DNA from: Sepioteuthis lessoniana
Lineage: Eukaryota > Mollusca > Cephalopoda > Myopsida > Loliginidae
NCBI GenBank assembly: GCA_963585895.1
Contig: OY757913.1
Span: 104,614,279 to 104,678,278, forward strand
Direction: 5' to 3'
DNA length: 64,000 bases
Shown piece after piece: positions 39,004 to 51,749 of the stretch; position 1 is the stretch's first letter, and the number at the start of each line of letters is the position of its first letter. The notes beneath the pieces were generated by a model. That model did not search any database and had not been told where the DNA came from. It was given only the letters and a program-made list of their open reading frames with translations. The position numbers and the translations under genes are program-made.

Positions 39004-41958
39004 GGTAGGTTGATTTTTCACTTTTCCTCAAATATTAAAAAATCTCACGTAAAGCTGTGTATGGACCTATTAAGTACTTAAAAAAATTGATCAAATAGTC
39101 CAACGGTTTTTTTAACGTTTGGTATCAAAGATCGTAGACAAAAACATAGTGAAAATACCTCGTTTTTGCAAGATTTGGCTTGAATATTAGTCTGAAAACC
39201 AAATAATGTTAGTATTTATATCAGGGAACGTCCTTTTATTTTTATAAAAAGTATATTGAAGAAATGATTACTAATCTTCAAATTGAAAATCTGCCCCGAG
39301 CACATTTTCAGTATCTGCTTCTATAAACTGCTTTTTAACGTTATAATTTAAGCAATAATATTTGAATACCTTGAAAAATTGATTTTTGTTTCTGTTATTA
39401 ATAAGAATATAACAAACAAAAAATAAGGAAAAACAAACCCTATTTTAATAGAGCTTAATATATAGAGTCAAATTGCTCCCTATAAGAGCCCTTAGACAAA
39501 AATGCCGTTCTCAATTTCTGACTCAAAACTTTGGCTGTTATGTGTTGATGCCTTGCTTCAAACCCATATACAGTTTGTGAAGCTTCCGTTATTAACTTGC
39601 CTGCCCGTTCCATGGCCTGAGAATTTGAGGGCAAATCTGGCAAGTCAAGTTTGGTTCCATTTAACAATGATTCTCGAAGTTCAGATTCAGAAAAATCTTC
39701 AATTTTTGGTGGTTCAAAAATGCCAAATAATGTTAAATCTATTAATTTTGTCCAATGTGTGGCATTAAAATTAATAGCTGGTATTCTTTTTAACCTTTTC
39801 CTGGTTGACTTCCCACTCTTGAAAGAATATAAAAATTAATTGAATTATTAAAAAATTCCAATCATTGTTGCTTTAATAATTATGGTGAAATTAGATAAAA
39901 TCTTTAAAAATAATTATAAATTGGAATAATCGATTCAGTGATATACGAATAAATATTTACTTACCTAATGGTCAAAATTATTCTTAAAGCTTCTTCTCTT
40001 ACTTCAACTTCCTCAGATTTGACCATGGAATATAGAAGGTTTTCTGGCAGTTAACAAAATGTATTACCTTGTATATTTCTTAATGCTATCTGTTGGATTT
40101 CATGAGGCTGCTCCTTAATTCTCTGGATCATATTTAAAATGTTCAGTTGCTGATTGTGGAATTTATTATTTCTTTTAATTTCAAACCAGAAAGTGGCATA
40201 CACATTTACAATAAAATGTATTAAACTGTGAAGTTACGTTGTAAGACTTTGTTGGTATGCACCACGAGTCCATAAACACATGAGTCTGATGGCCAAAGTT
40301 AACCTTCTTGCCTGGTTGGAGGGACCAATTTTCCAGCAGGCATCTCTAGAGTCAACATTACCTCTAGAAATTCCTACGACATATCATACAGGAGTTTTTG
40401 GTCACAACTGAGATCATGTATTTCATCAATTTTCAAAATTGAATCCAGAGGTCGGCTAATAGTAGAATATGATATTTGGAGTAAATCATGGCAATCATTT
40501 GAGCATAATTTCCCCAGGTGGGCACTGAATGCTGTAGGGTCTTTTGCGCAATCATCTTTTTTTTAAAAAAAGGGCTCTGCAAGGTAGTTCATTATGGTGC
40601 AGAGAGGAACCGATTGTGTGACGATTTCAATCTTTTTTTCTAAAATTGAAACCATTCCACCTTCACAACCTTAGTTGTCAACAAGGATAGCCTTAGTGTT
40701 GTCAACAAGGATAGCCTTGATAGTGTTCTCACTGTTGAATTCATGCAAAACATTCACCACTTGCTCTGCATGAACAACACCTGTTCAACCAATATTAGGA
40801 AGAACTCTATGTGTCAGATATTTACTTTCGTATGGTGCCTCCTTTGTAAAAGTTAAAGGGCGTTCTGGTCCCTTAGATCTTTCATAGTTTTCTGACCATT
40901 TTCCTCCACAAATTTCCTTATACAGCAATGTGTCCTTATCCATTCTCCCATCAACTGCAATACATATAAGATTTTCCATACTTTGATCATATTTTTGTTG
41001 GGCAGTTGTTTTCACGTTAGTCTTTGCCATGTCAACTTTACATTTATCAATAATAATATCGTTTATATTAATACTGGGTATAAGAAGGCCCATAGCCTTC
41101 AAATACAAGAGCAAAGCATTGGCAAGGCTGGCTCCAAGATTAGAAGATATGTCTTACCTGATTAACTGGGGGGCATATATTGGAAATTTGATAAGGTTAT
41201 AAGGCCCTTTTGTATGACTCTTTGGCTGCAAATATTATTCGTCTGGTTCTTCACTTGGAGAAGATGAGTAGGAGGGTGACGAAACATTACCCTGGAAATT
41301 TGATGTTGAAGCTGTTGGTGTTGAATGTATTTTTTTCTTGGGCCCTCTCTTTCCTTTTCCTTTTTAATAGCACTTTTATCTACCCTATTTAGCTCGTAAA
41401 CAGTTTTTTTTAATGAATAAACAGTAACTTTAAAAATATAAACAAATCAGAATAATTATGTAAGTTGTATTTTTACTTGTTAAGTCTATTTTAATGATAA
41501 TTTCAAAAGATATTCGTGATAATTAAAATCGTAAACAGTAAACAATCGTTTAGGGAAAGGTAAGTTCAACGGGTGAATACCATAAAAAATATACAATAAA
41601 TAAAACAGCATATGTAAATAGTTTTCGTATATTGAATTAAATATTATAGTGATTTTATTCCTTTTTAATTTTCGTATTTTCATTCAATTTCTAAAGAAAA
41701 GGAATACTAAACTTAAAAATATTTATTATTAAGCATATTGCATTATTTATTTTTTGTTAAAAATCGAGTTTTATTTAAGCGACGTGTTGCCGGTGAAACC
41801 TATACCGTGATACAAATCCCGATTTATCTGGTCTTTAAGTTTGATTCCTCAAATAAATACAGACTTTTGAAGAAAGATATATCTTGTGGTAACTTTTGAC
41901 ATTATTTTGCAACTTTCTTTGAATGTCTTTTTTACAGTCCCAAAATTGACCTACCCTA
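39001..41958 (-). mobile_element. DNA transposon with inverted termini, 2.96 kb, unclassified superfamily
   Basis: Left end TAGGGTAGGTTGATTTT and right end AAAATTGACCTACCCTA form a 17-bp inverted repeat with two mismatches. TA stands at each outer edge and (TA)n arrays lie on both sides, which suggests a TA target. Between them a minus-strand gene can be followed in pieces from about 41395 to 39455 (see that entry). Ends, target and gene all agree on one unit. I recognise the protein family as a multi-copy metazoan family lacking a settled name, but cannot assign a transposon superfamily. No other copy is in the window. Confidence 0.82.
39455..41395 (-). pseudogene. Decayed transposase-like gene with at least one intron
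   Basis: Pieces in minus-strand order: a Ser-rich stretch GNVSSPSYSSSPSEEPDE (about 41280). Then ASLANALLLYLKAMGLLIPS and GPERPLTFTKEAPYESKYLT (frame 41114-40785). Then ENTIKAILVDN with an 8-residue tandem duplication, a stop, and GCEGGMVSILEKKIEIV. Then AKDPTAFSAHLGKLC and SRPLDSILKIDEIHDLSCDQ. Then GPSNQARRLTLAIRLMCLWT, FIVNVYATFWFEIKRNN and LPENLLYSMVKSEEVEVREE. Last, NATHWTKLIDLTLFGIFEPP and LPDLPSNSQAMERAGKLITE to the stop at 39455. The DN(T)..NTGxxGG, GPxGKLC, VYAxxWFxIK and SQAxERxxKLxTEAS blocks match a repeated metazoan family known to me only as uncharacterised. A GT-AG intron fits at 39817-39964. Several stops and frameshifts show decay. Confidence 0.65.

Positions 41959-42002
<44 letters not shown>
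41959..42002. repeat. (TA)n(GA)n array at the transposon's right end
   Basis: TA repeats directly after CCTACCCTA, then GA repeats. Confidence 0.95.
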
Positions 42003-42530
42003 TCAGGTTTTCCATTTTTTCTCCCCATTTCACCTTTTCATTTAAGAAAGCATCCCTTTTTCGTCATTATTATGGTGATATACACCATGTAGTCATTGCA
42101 AGGACCCCCCTCTAGAACACTATAAATAGTGACTGATTCGATAAACAAGTGAAGCGAATTTACTCATTTACCGGTAACCGTTACTGTCTGCATTTCTATT
42201 AATATATACTGCCGTAAACCTACATCTTTTTGTGTTATTCATTTCTGGCCCTTCAAGACCACAACTGTCATCAACCAACATTTTTTTGGTTATTATTCAT
42301 GATACAATGATAATATTAATATATCAGAAATTCTAATGGCTGGAAGTTTCTAAAACAGTCTTATTCAGAATAATTTCATTCAATTTTCTTTTTGAAACAT
42401 TTCTTGTTCATTCTCATCGGCCAATTATTGCTGAGGTGATCTTTGCCAATATCCTGAAAAGAGATCAATTGGTTTCAATCTGATTTTTTAAAATTGTTTA
42501 TCAATCTATATATGTTTAGCGAAGATATAG
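42003..42530. other. No recognisable feature
   Basis: AT-rich flank. Nothing assigned. Confidence 0.4.
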
Positions 42531-43026
42531 ACTAAAATCGATTGGTTATCGATCATATGGAAGTCTGACCTATCTGATAAGATAAACCGTGATTTTTTAA
42601 AGCTGTGGCTGCGTCAGAACTACTCTTTGGATGTACCACGTGGACTCTAGCAAAACGCATGTTCGAAAAGCTAGAAAGGAACTAAAGAATGCTACGGTCT
42701 ATCTGGAACGAATTCTGGAAGCAACACCCCACGAAGCAACTGCTGTACAGCCACCTACTTCCTATCTCAAAAGCCATCCAAGTAAGTCAAACAAGACATG
42801 TAGTATACTGCTGAAGAAGCAAGGAAGAACTCATAAGTGCCGTTTTTTCTAGTGGCACCTATACACAGAAAGGTCAGTGTTGGCCGACCAGCAATAAACT
42901 ATTTATATCAGCACTGTTCGGACACAGGATGTAATTCAGAAGACCTGCATGAGCAAATTGATGTTAGGGATGGATGGTGAGAGAGTGTCGATGAAATCTG
43001 TGTCGTCAGCGCGACTTGATGATGAT
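42531..43026 (+). mobile_element. LINE-r 3' fragment, strongly decayed
   Basis: ATCGATCATATGGAAGTCTG (IWKSD region), TGTACCACGTGGACTCTAGC (TTWTL region), CACCCCACGAAGCAACTGCT, ACACAGGATGTAATTCAGAA (DTGC region) and an end at CGACTTGATGATGATGATAA. Many indels. Confidence 0.75.
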
Positions 43027-43145
43027 GATAATCTATATGTTTAACTATCTATCTTATTCTTTCTTTAATAATATCGATTTCTTAGATCCCGATATACTCA
43101 ACAGGATGGAGAAATAGAGATAGAGGTGAATCAAGAGAGAAAGTT

Positions 43146-43212
43146 AGAGAGATATATATAGAGAGAGCGAGATATATATAGAGAGAGAAAAAGAGAGAGA
43201 GAGAGAGAGAAA
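43146..43212. repeat. (GA)n/(TA)n mixed microsatellite
   Basis: GA repeats broken by two GATATATATA units. Confidence 0.9.
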
Positions 43213-44100
43213 CCAATCTGCATTGAAACAGATTGATTCCAAGATAAACGTGTTTCAATTAAAATGAAGCTGAATTGCAATAAACGAGCATATGCGAAAT
43301 TATTCAAAACCTATCGTGATTGAATCTTCAATTTATTTCATTCTGAACATTTTATTCTTAATTCAAATGTAGACCTGTACACGGCTTAGCAACTGATATA
43401 AAAATATAATCATGTCTAGACATTTTCTGCCAAATCAGTCAATGTTTTCGATCCTATTAGAAGAGTAGTCTCCATACTTTTTACATTGAGCAATTTATTA
43501 AACAGACTGACTGAATAACAGATAGACAAATAGACTGACAGATAGACTGATAAAAAGTCTGGCAAACAAGCAGAAGAAATAGACATAAACATAAAATAAA
43601 TTTTAAAAAATCTAACAATACGGTTTAGAAATTGGACTGGGCGATGTTTTTAAAATTGATTTTTTTTGGCATCAGATGTTTTGCTTTCATCAAATAATAG
43701 AATTTGTTGACGCTAATTGTCATAGAACAGAACCTGAGAAACGGTTGCTTGGGAGCTTTTAAATTTTCAATCTGGGAATGCTCTAGAAAACTGTTTGTGA
43801 TTACAATTAATAATTTTAGATATGAGTAAATATTACTAAAAATGTTAATGCCACAACTGATTTATAAATAATAATAAATACATTATTATTATCATTAATA
43901 ATTAATAAAAATTATTATTATCATTAATAATTAATAAAATTATAGATATTATTTAAATATAAATATTAGTGAAATAATAAATATTATTTTGATAATAAAT
44001 ATCAATTATAAATAATAAATATTACTAATAAAAAAATAATAATATAAATAATAAATATTATCTAAATAATGAATATTAATTATAAATATTATTAATAATA
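43213..44100. other. AT-rich stretch with AAT/ATT-rich end
   Basis: From 43860 to 44100 the sequence is a loose ATTATTAATAATA-type repeat. No coding signature. Confidence 0.5.
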
Positions 44101-44205
44101 AATCATCATCATCATCATCATCATCATGGCGTGCCACTAGCACAGATATCCCTGACCCTCTCTCGCCACTTTTCCCTATCGTTCATCGCCTCTGGCATGT
44201 CTTCT
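44101..44205 (-). mobile_element. LINE-r extreme 3' end
   Basis: (CAT)n tail, then GATATCCCTGACCCTCTCTC and CGTTCATCGCCTCTGGCATG. Only about 100 bp, cut at SINE-c. Confidence 0.8.
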
Positions 44206-44213
44206 GTTCAAAT

Positions 44214-44556
44214 CTAGTATATGATACTAGACAATCTGATACTGAGGGTCCTAAAAAGCTGGAGCTTTGGTTGATGCGGAGTACTCGATTATTGCCATCA
44301 CTCCTATGTCCACTCTGGCCTGGTGTGGTAGCACCTTGTAGGATCTTATCGAAGGATTAAATAGAACTAAACATTGTACTTTTTCGAGACTATTGTTTGA
44401 AATGGATTTATTTTAAACATTCAAACTGTGTATTTATTTTAAGTTGAATTGTTCGAAATAGAACTGTTTATATGTATAAAAATGGATTTGGCATTAAATA
44501 ACCTACAGTGGTTGATATGCCATAAAACCAAAGCAAACTAAACCAAAAGGCATAGA
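44214..44556 (+). mobile_element. SINE-c copy, 5' part missing
   Basis: ACTAGACAATCTGATACTGA, GCTGGAGCTTTGGTTGATGC, ATTGCCATCACTCCTATG and GTGTGGTAGCACCTTG, then two internal repeats and the complete tail GCATTAAATAACCTACAGTG with TTGATATGCCATAAAACC. Confidence 0.82.
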
Positions 44557-44900
44557 GAAATGCTAGATGTGAACTACATAAGATTATTACGTGCTATCTT
44601 GAACAAATCCTGGAAACAACACCACCTGAAAAAACTGCAGCTCGGTCACTTCTCAAAAAAAAACAAAAAAAAACATCCAAGTAATCTGAACAAGACTTAC
44701 GAGAGACTGCAGGAGAATCAAGGACAAATGTTTTTCTAGGGATCTCTATACATGAAGGTGCAAGTGTTAGCCGACCGGGAAAAATCATTTATAGCAGCTC
44801 TGTTTGGATTCGGAAAACTTGCTGGAGAAATGGATGATTAGGATCGATGATAAAGAAAATCCGTGCTCAGCACAACATGATGATGATGATGATGATAATA
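44557..44900 (+). mobile_element. LINE-r 3' fragment
   Basis: Encodes remains of LLRAILNKSWKQ (ACGTGCTATCTTGAACAAAT). It runs through many changes to GCACAACATGATGATGATG and an AAT-rich tail. Confidence 0.7.
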
Positions 44901-45075
44901 ATAATATGGTATTCGGTAAGTATTCCTGTTCACTATTAACCATTATTTGTATGGAATTACAGGGCCACAAACGCTTCTAAAACCAATAATTCGCTAGCAA
45001 TTATATGACTTAAAAAAATCGAGATAATCTGAATAAACAAATATAGTGTCAACTGTTGTATAATCACGATGATAT

Positions 45076-45076
45076 C

Positions 45077-45126
<50 letters not shown>
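45076..45126. repeat. (AAT)n microsatellite
   Basis: Pure AAT repeats next to a LINE-n 3' fragment. Confidence 0.95.
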
Positions 45127-45127
<1 letters not shown>

Positions 45128-45312
45128 TCACAGGGAGATGTGTAAGGAATTCAAATTTGACTATACCAACAAATGGTATATACACAACTCAGCACCTGTC
45201 CTAGAAAATGACACACATAAATTCCTATGGAACTTTGATGTACAGACGGATCACCTAATCTTGGCCAGAAGAACAGACCTTATAATAATGACGATATCAA
45301 AAATAATAATAA
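45127..45312 (+). mobile_element. LINE-n 3' fragment, copy 1
   Basis: Encodes HREMCKEFKFDYTNKWYIHN, SAPVLENDTHKFLWNFDVQT and DHLILARRTDLIIM, the C-terminal region of a second LINE family. It is cut after about 180 bp by a second, near-identical start of the same region at 45313. Confidence 0.7.
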
Positions 45313-45852
45313 TAATAATCCACCGGGAGATGTGCAAGAAATTTAAATTTGATCATACCAACAAATGGTAAATGTACAACCCAGCACCTGTCCTAGAAAA
45401 TGACACACATAAACTCCTATGGGACTTTGACGAACAGACGGATCACCTAATCTAGGCCAGAAGACCAGGCCTTATAATAATCAACAAAAAAAAAAAAGAG
45501 AATTTTCAAAATTGTCGACTTTGCTGTCCCGACTTACCACGGATTAAAACTGAAAGAAAATGAAAAAAAAGGATAAATACGTCGACCTTGGTTGAGAATT
45601 GAAAAAACTGTGGAACATGAAGGTGACAATTATACCAATTGTGATTGGTGCTTTTGGTACAGTAAGTAAAGGATTACTAAAGGGACTGGATGACTTGGAA
45701 GTTGGCGGACGAGTGGAGACCATCTAAACTACTACATTTTGGAGAATAGCAAGAATACCGAGAAGGGTCCTGAAGACTTGAGGAGACTGGCTGTCGCTCA
45801 GACTCCAATGAAAAACCATCAGCTAACACTGATGTGAAGAACTCCAATGGAG

Positions 45853-45895
<43 letters not shown>

Positions 45896-45900
45896 AGGTG
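45313..45900 (+). mobile_element. LINE-n 3' fragment, copy 2, with hairpin and (AAT)n tail
   Basis: Repeats the HREMCKKFKFDHTNKW and PAPVLENDTHKLLWDFD motifs, then ELKKLWNMKVTIIPIVIGAF, GTVSKGLLKGLDDLEVGGRV and the region after it with stops. It ends with CATCAGCTAACACTGATG (45817-45834, a stem-loop) and (AAT)n at 45856-45893. The 3' hairpin plus simple tail is the same as at 47.5 kb. Confidence 0.8.
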
Positions 45901-45914
45901 GACTCTGTCGTTTC

Positions 45915-46270
45915 TGTTATAAACGGATTTATTTCTTTCTGCCTTCAACCCTTAGCGACACAAGGATAAAGACACGATTCTGAAGGACCTATGCTAACCG
46001 TACTATGCTGACCTCCAAGCCATCGCACGGTGCATCTTACAGTGTCTAAGATCTCAACTCATCTCTGCCCCTCGAGATCCAAACTGATCTGACCAGATCC
46101 GAAAAACTCAACTGCTCCCTTCGACAGCCGTACCTCAACAGTGTGCTTTTATTTTTTCCAAAATCCTAAACTTATCAGATCATCACTTTCCGGCGTGACG
46201 TCATCCACTTACTCAATTCACTCAAACTGCGCGTCCAGTCTCATTTCCTGCCTGGGAGTTTATTATAACA
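45915..46270 (-). mobile_element. Possible solo LTR without duplication
   Basis: Plus strand starts TGTTATAAACGG and ends GTTTATTATAACA. On the minus strand AATAAATCCGTTTATAACA would be a polyadenylation signal near the end. The 4 bases outside (TTTC and GATG) do not match, so either it has decayed or the ends are chance. Confidence 0.35.
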
Positions 46271-46373
46271 GATGATAATTACCATATCCTTTCCTTGCGG
46301 GCGGGCGATTACACCGTCTGACTAAGACACCTGAACCAAAACACAACGAGTTGTTCAAAGCCTTACCATACTA

Positions 46374-46812
46374 AATCATTATCGTGTCGCACCATCAACA
46401 TGGATCTCCCTGAATCTCTTCCGCCACCCTTCTTTATCGTCCATCGCTTTCGGTCGGTCATCAAGGCTACATCGTGTATCGGCACAGAGCTTTTATATGT
46501 AGATTCTAGCTGGTCGTCCTCCTTTTGCTCGTCCATGTGAGGGGGTTCACAGGTGTATGTCGCTTATGAGTTCTTCCCTACTTCTCCAGCAGTGTCCCGC
46601 ATATCTGATTCGTCTAATTTGGATAGTTTTCGTAATGGGTGGTAAGTGGCTGTACAGCTGCCGCTTTGTTTTGGTGCTGCCTCCGTGACTTGTCCAATAT
46701 TGCCAGCAGCATTCTTGTGTAGTTGCCGTTAAGCTTTTTTTCCGTGCATTAGGTTAGCGCAATGGAATGCATCCATGTAACAGTATTGACTCGATCGCTG
46801 CTTGAAAAAACT
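46374..46812 (-). mobile_element. LINE-r 3' fragment, diverged
   Basis: ATCATTATCGTGTCGCACCA, TCTTTATCGTCCATCGCTTT and TTCCCTACTTCTCCAGCAGT, then TCGTAATGGGTGGTAAGTGG and a 5' end near GACTCGATCGCTGCTTGAAA (FFQAA region). Confidence 0.75.
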
Positions 46813-47184
46813 AAATAAATAATATAATTAATGAAAAATGGTTAATATAACTAAACATTACCTTAATTATATAACACAAGTAACAATTCGGAATAAGATT
46901 TAATACGAATAATTTTCAAGCAGATCTATCTAAACCCACCGACAGAACAATTACAGATATCAACATTCCGGATTAAAATTGGTTGAAGTAATGGCAAATT
47001 AGAAATTATCCCCAATGCCCAAAGCTCCAGAACTAAAGTCTCACAATCCGATGCAGTTTAGCCTCATAATCAAGATAATCCTCGGGAGACAATGATGACA
47101 GTATACTCTAAGTTCTGCTGACTTGGCGCTCATTGTTTTGAATATAGATGTAATGGTAGGAAATCTGCGTAATAGTGGACTTTG
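46813..47184. other. No recognisable feature
   Basis: Nothing assigned with confidence. Confidence 0.35.
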
Positions 47185-47515
47185 CCGTGCTGACTGACCT
47201 CAAGAAAAAAAAACCTTAAAGAAAGCTAGAAGAAATTTGAGTACCTAGACCTAACTAGTGAAGTGAAAAGACACTGGAATATGAAATTGACGGTGATACC
47301 AACTGTCATTGGCGAACTTGGTACAGCCACAAAAGGACTGATACAGAGACTTGGAAATTAGAGGACGAGTGGAGGTCATCCAAACTACAGCATTTTTAAG
47401 ATCTGCCTGAATACTACGAAGAGTCCTGGAGACTTGAGGGGACTTGCTGTCACTCAAACTCCAGTGAAAAACCATCAGCTAAAGCTGATGTGAAAAACCC
47501 TCTCTAATATAACAA
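47185..47515 (+). mobile_element. LINE-n 3' fragment with perfect 3' hairpin
   Basis: Encodes pieces like YLDLTSEVKRHWNMKLTVIP, TVIGELGTATKGL and later RSPGDLRGLAVTQTPVKN. CATCAGCTAAAGCTGATG at 47473-47490 is a perfect 8-bp stem with an AA loop, followed by AATAACAATAAT. Confidence 0.8.
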
Positions 47516-50270
47516 TAATAGTGATACTAATGATTGCATATGTAACAGGAGCACAGATAATAATCAAGCACTGGATCTGGTGTTGTTTATTTGTACTATC
47601 CATGAAAAAAGGCAAATCATCTTTGGCAGGTGCTTCTCTGATAGATTTCATGGGGATGCTAAGCATCCTCCAAACGTTGAGTGTTTTTGCTTCAGGCACA
47701 AAGAAGATCAACGAATAAAGCATCTTAAAGTCTCAAAAATAAAAAAAAGAGCTCGAAAGACAAAAAAAATGTCGTCCCTTGCTATTTTAAAAGCAGTCCT
47801 CGGCATAGAGGGTGTAAGAAACGCATAATTAAAGTCCGAGCCAAATCTGTCAAATCTAATAGAAGTCAAAGACTTTCTGACCTAGTGGTGTTGATTTAAA
47901 AGAAAGCCTCGTTTCTGCCCTTGAAATATTAGAAATATGTGGGCAGCTAATCATATTGAATACACTCTAACAGAGCTCCCTAAGTGAGTTGAAACACTTA
48001 GTATTGAAAACCAAACAATATCAGAACCCAGCACCGCAACATAAATTCTGACACAAGAAAAAAAAACAAAAAACAATTATCAAAGGAAATCATAAGAAAA
48101 GGGATGACTACATTACCATCACTAAGGAATCAAGTCAGAAAAAGTTATAAATCATTGAATTATATCCCAGCAAAATATATCAGGGAACTGAACGAGTTAA
48201 TCTATCCGGGAATAAAATTTGTTGGTGGTAAAATAGACATCCCTGAAAAGAATCAAAACAAAAATACAAAATCTAGAAGGGAAATGAGGATAGATGGATA
48301 AATAAAAAAGCTGTCACAAGAAAAAATTCTGAGGAAAATAAACGCACGGGAGCCAAATAAAAGGGAAAGACCCCGAAAGTTTAACCGCAAACAAGTCTGA
48401 CAAGACAACTGTAAGAAATAAATGAAAAGCTTTTTGCAAAACAGGGGAGACTCAAATGGAACTGAGTTAGGGTCAAATATTACAAATAAAATAGGATATT
48501 CCAAAATAACGAAAGACGTTTCTATCAACAAGATGGTGGAGAGGTCAAAACGACAAATCAATAAGCGGATGTAAGAGAAACAAAACAAGTTGGGTGAAAA
48601 TATAGAAATGAAAAGAGCTTAAAAGAAATGCTGAATGAATGGATAACCTGAAAAAAGATTTAGAAAAACTTGAAGAAGGTCCCGAGGCAAACCGACACTT
48701 CGGCTCGTTAAGAACAACACCTCAGAAAATACCACATTACAAAAAACGATGCCTTGAAGGCATTTAAGGATTCTGGATTTGAAAAAAAACATCATGTTTA
48801 TCTATGACAACTAAGTTAATGCCAAGAAGGAGATGGCATACCGGAAAAGATGACGTTAGGGAAAACTATCCTGATCAAGAATTCACCAAAACAGAAACAA
48901 TCCCGTGCGACTATAGACAGATAGCATTTTACCTGAGATGTGGAAAATCTTGACCGCACACACTGAAGAATAATGCTTCTAGATTTTTTGAAGAACAAAA
49001 AAAAAGACACTGCAATGTAACAAAAAAGAACAAATGATCTACTATATATAGACCAATACATCCTCCAAGAAGCCAGCACAAGCAAATAAAATGTATCCAT
49101 GGCATGGATTGACCAGAAAATATATTGTATGGTCCGACAGATTTGGATAATAGTGTGTTCAAAAATTTACAAAATATCCAACAAAATCATAAGCTTCATC
49201 ACGAAAACCATCGGAAACTGAAGGGTTGAATTTGGCTAATCCTCGGAGATTTAAAAATCCAAAGTGGTATCTTCTTGAGAGATTCGTTTCTTTCGCTGCT
49301 CTTCATTATCACAATGATACAACTCAGCAAGAAAATGGACAGAGAGGGGGCAAAATTAGCAAAATCACAGGAAAATATTCATCACCTCTATTCACCTTAA
49401 TGATATGGGAATGATATAGATAGAAAAAAAAACAGAAAAAAACGGAGACCTTAATACAAATAATAAGAATATACACATATGGATATAGGTATAGAATTTG
49501 GTATTGAAAAATGTGATATGCTCATAATGAAAAGTGGGAAAAGAGAAACAGTGAAAAGAACAGAACTAATAAACCCCGAAAGCATTCGAACTCTTGGAGA
49601 AAAGGAAAGCTACAAGTAGTTGGGAATATTGGAATTGGACACCATCAAACAAGCACAGATATTAAAAAAATATATAATAAAAAAATGTACCGCAGAAAAA
49701 CAAGGAAGCTTCTTTAAACCAAACCTTTTTGTTGAAATCTCATCAAAGGGATACACACCTGGGTAGTCTTCTTTTTAAGATACTCAGGACCATTCTTGAA
49801 ATGCGCAAGGGAGTAACTCAGACAAATGAACCAAAGGTCAAAAACGTTGATGACTACACAGAAGGGTTTAGATACAAGAGATGGCATCGGCTGTACATGT
49901 CAAGAAAAGATGGAGGAAGAGGAATCGCTAGTTATGTCCATTGCTTTGATGCTTCAACACAAGAACCTGAGAACTACATTAAAAAGAGTCAAGAAAGATT
50001 AATTGCTGCTGTCGATAACAGCATTGGTAATATAAGTACGGAGAGAAAAAATAAAGAAATAATTCTGTCTTTTGTTATTTGTCTCGCCGGCTTAAACAGA
50101 GAAGATACAGAAATGACATGAAGAAGACGATATTAACAAGAACAAAGATGGCGGCAGACAGAGATACGACATAAGACAGCTTAAAGAATGAGGGAGGAAC
50201 TGGGCGGTAACCAACTTTAGTGGATGCGAAGTAACTTAAAAGATTAAAGATATGAGCAATACTCTAAGTT
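47516..50270 (+). mobile_element. LINE-n body, heavily decayed
   Basis: A long region whose plus-strand frames keep landmarks in order: TTLPSLRNQVRKSYKSLNYI and ELNELIYPGIKFV (48104-48230). Then a run with many Lys/Arg, MWKILTAHTEE (about 48937) and YTNTSSKKPAQANK-like. Then LGNIGIGH-type decay, RRKTRKLL (49690), RYSGPFLKC (49780) and the frame 49729-50121 with RLYMSRKDGGRGIASYV. The RLYxxRKxGGRGL block is a conserved C-terminal signature in many LINE ORFs (recalled). The left limit is a guess. Confidence 0.55.
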
Positions 50271-50327
50271 ACATAACAGATAGAAAGATAGATTGACTGA
50301 TAGATAGATAGATAGATAGATAGATGT
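50271..50327. repeat. (GATA)n microsatellite
   Basis: Imperfect then pure GATA units. Confidence 0.9.
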
Positions 50328-50865
50328 AATAATGTTATACAATTTATAGACATACAGACATACGTAATAAACCTTACGTTTCCAGAAAGCTAATTAATAC
50401 GCTGAACGTAGTTATAATTCTATGCTTCTTTTCTATAATAAACTTTTTTTTCACATTCTATTTACTCTATTTCTTATGCCAATACAAATCGATCTGTATG
50501 ATATATTCAAATTACTGCGTTTCAGAATTGATTTAATAACCTTTGAACAATAGATATGAGCGCATATATATTAGAAGTATTGGTAATAAACTATTACGTC
50601 TCTACTTGGGAATTGTACAGATTACCTGAGTGCTTCGAGAGAGATTCCCTTTACATGTAGATCCATATGGAGCATTGATTAAAATATGAAATGGTCTTTG
50701 TCATAAATCTTAACCATACGAAATTTATCTCGCACAACAAAGCATTAGATATCGCGACCCATATTGAAGGACGATTGCTCAAATTGACTCAATACACACA
50801 CAACATAGGGTGTACGTATTTTTTTCATTTATCAATCAATGAGATCACAATTTCTATTTAATATC
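50328..50865. other. No recognisable feature
   Basis: AT-rich. Nothing assigned. Confidence 0.4.
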
Positions 50866-51749
<884 letters not shown>

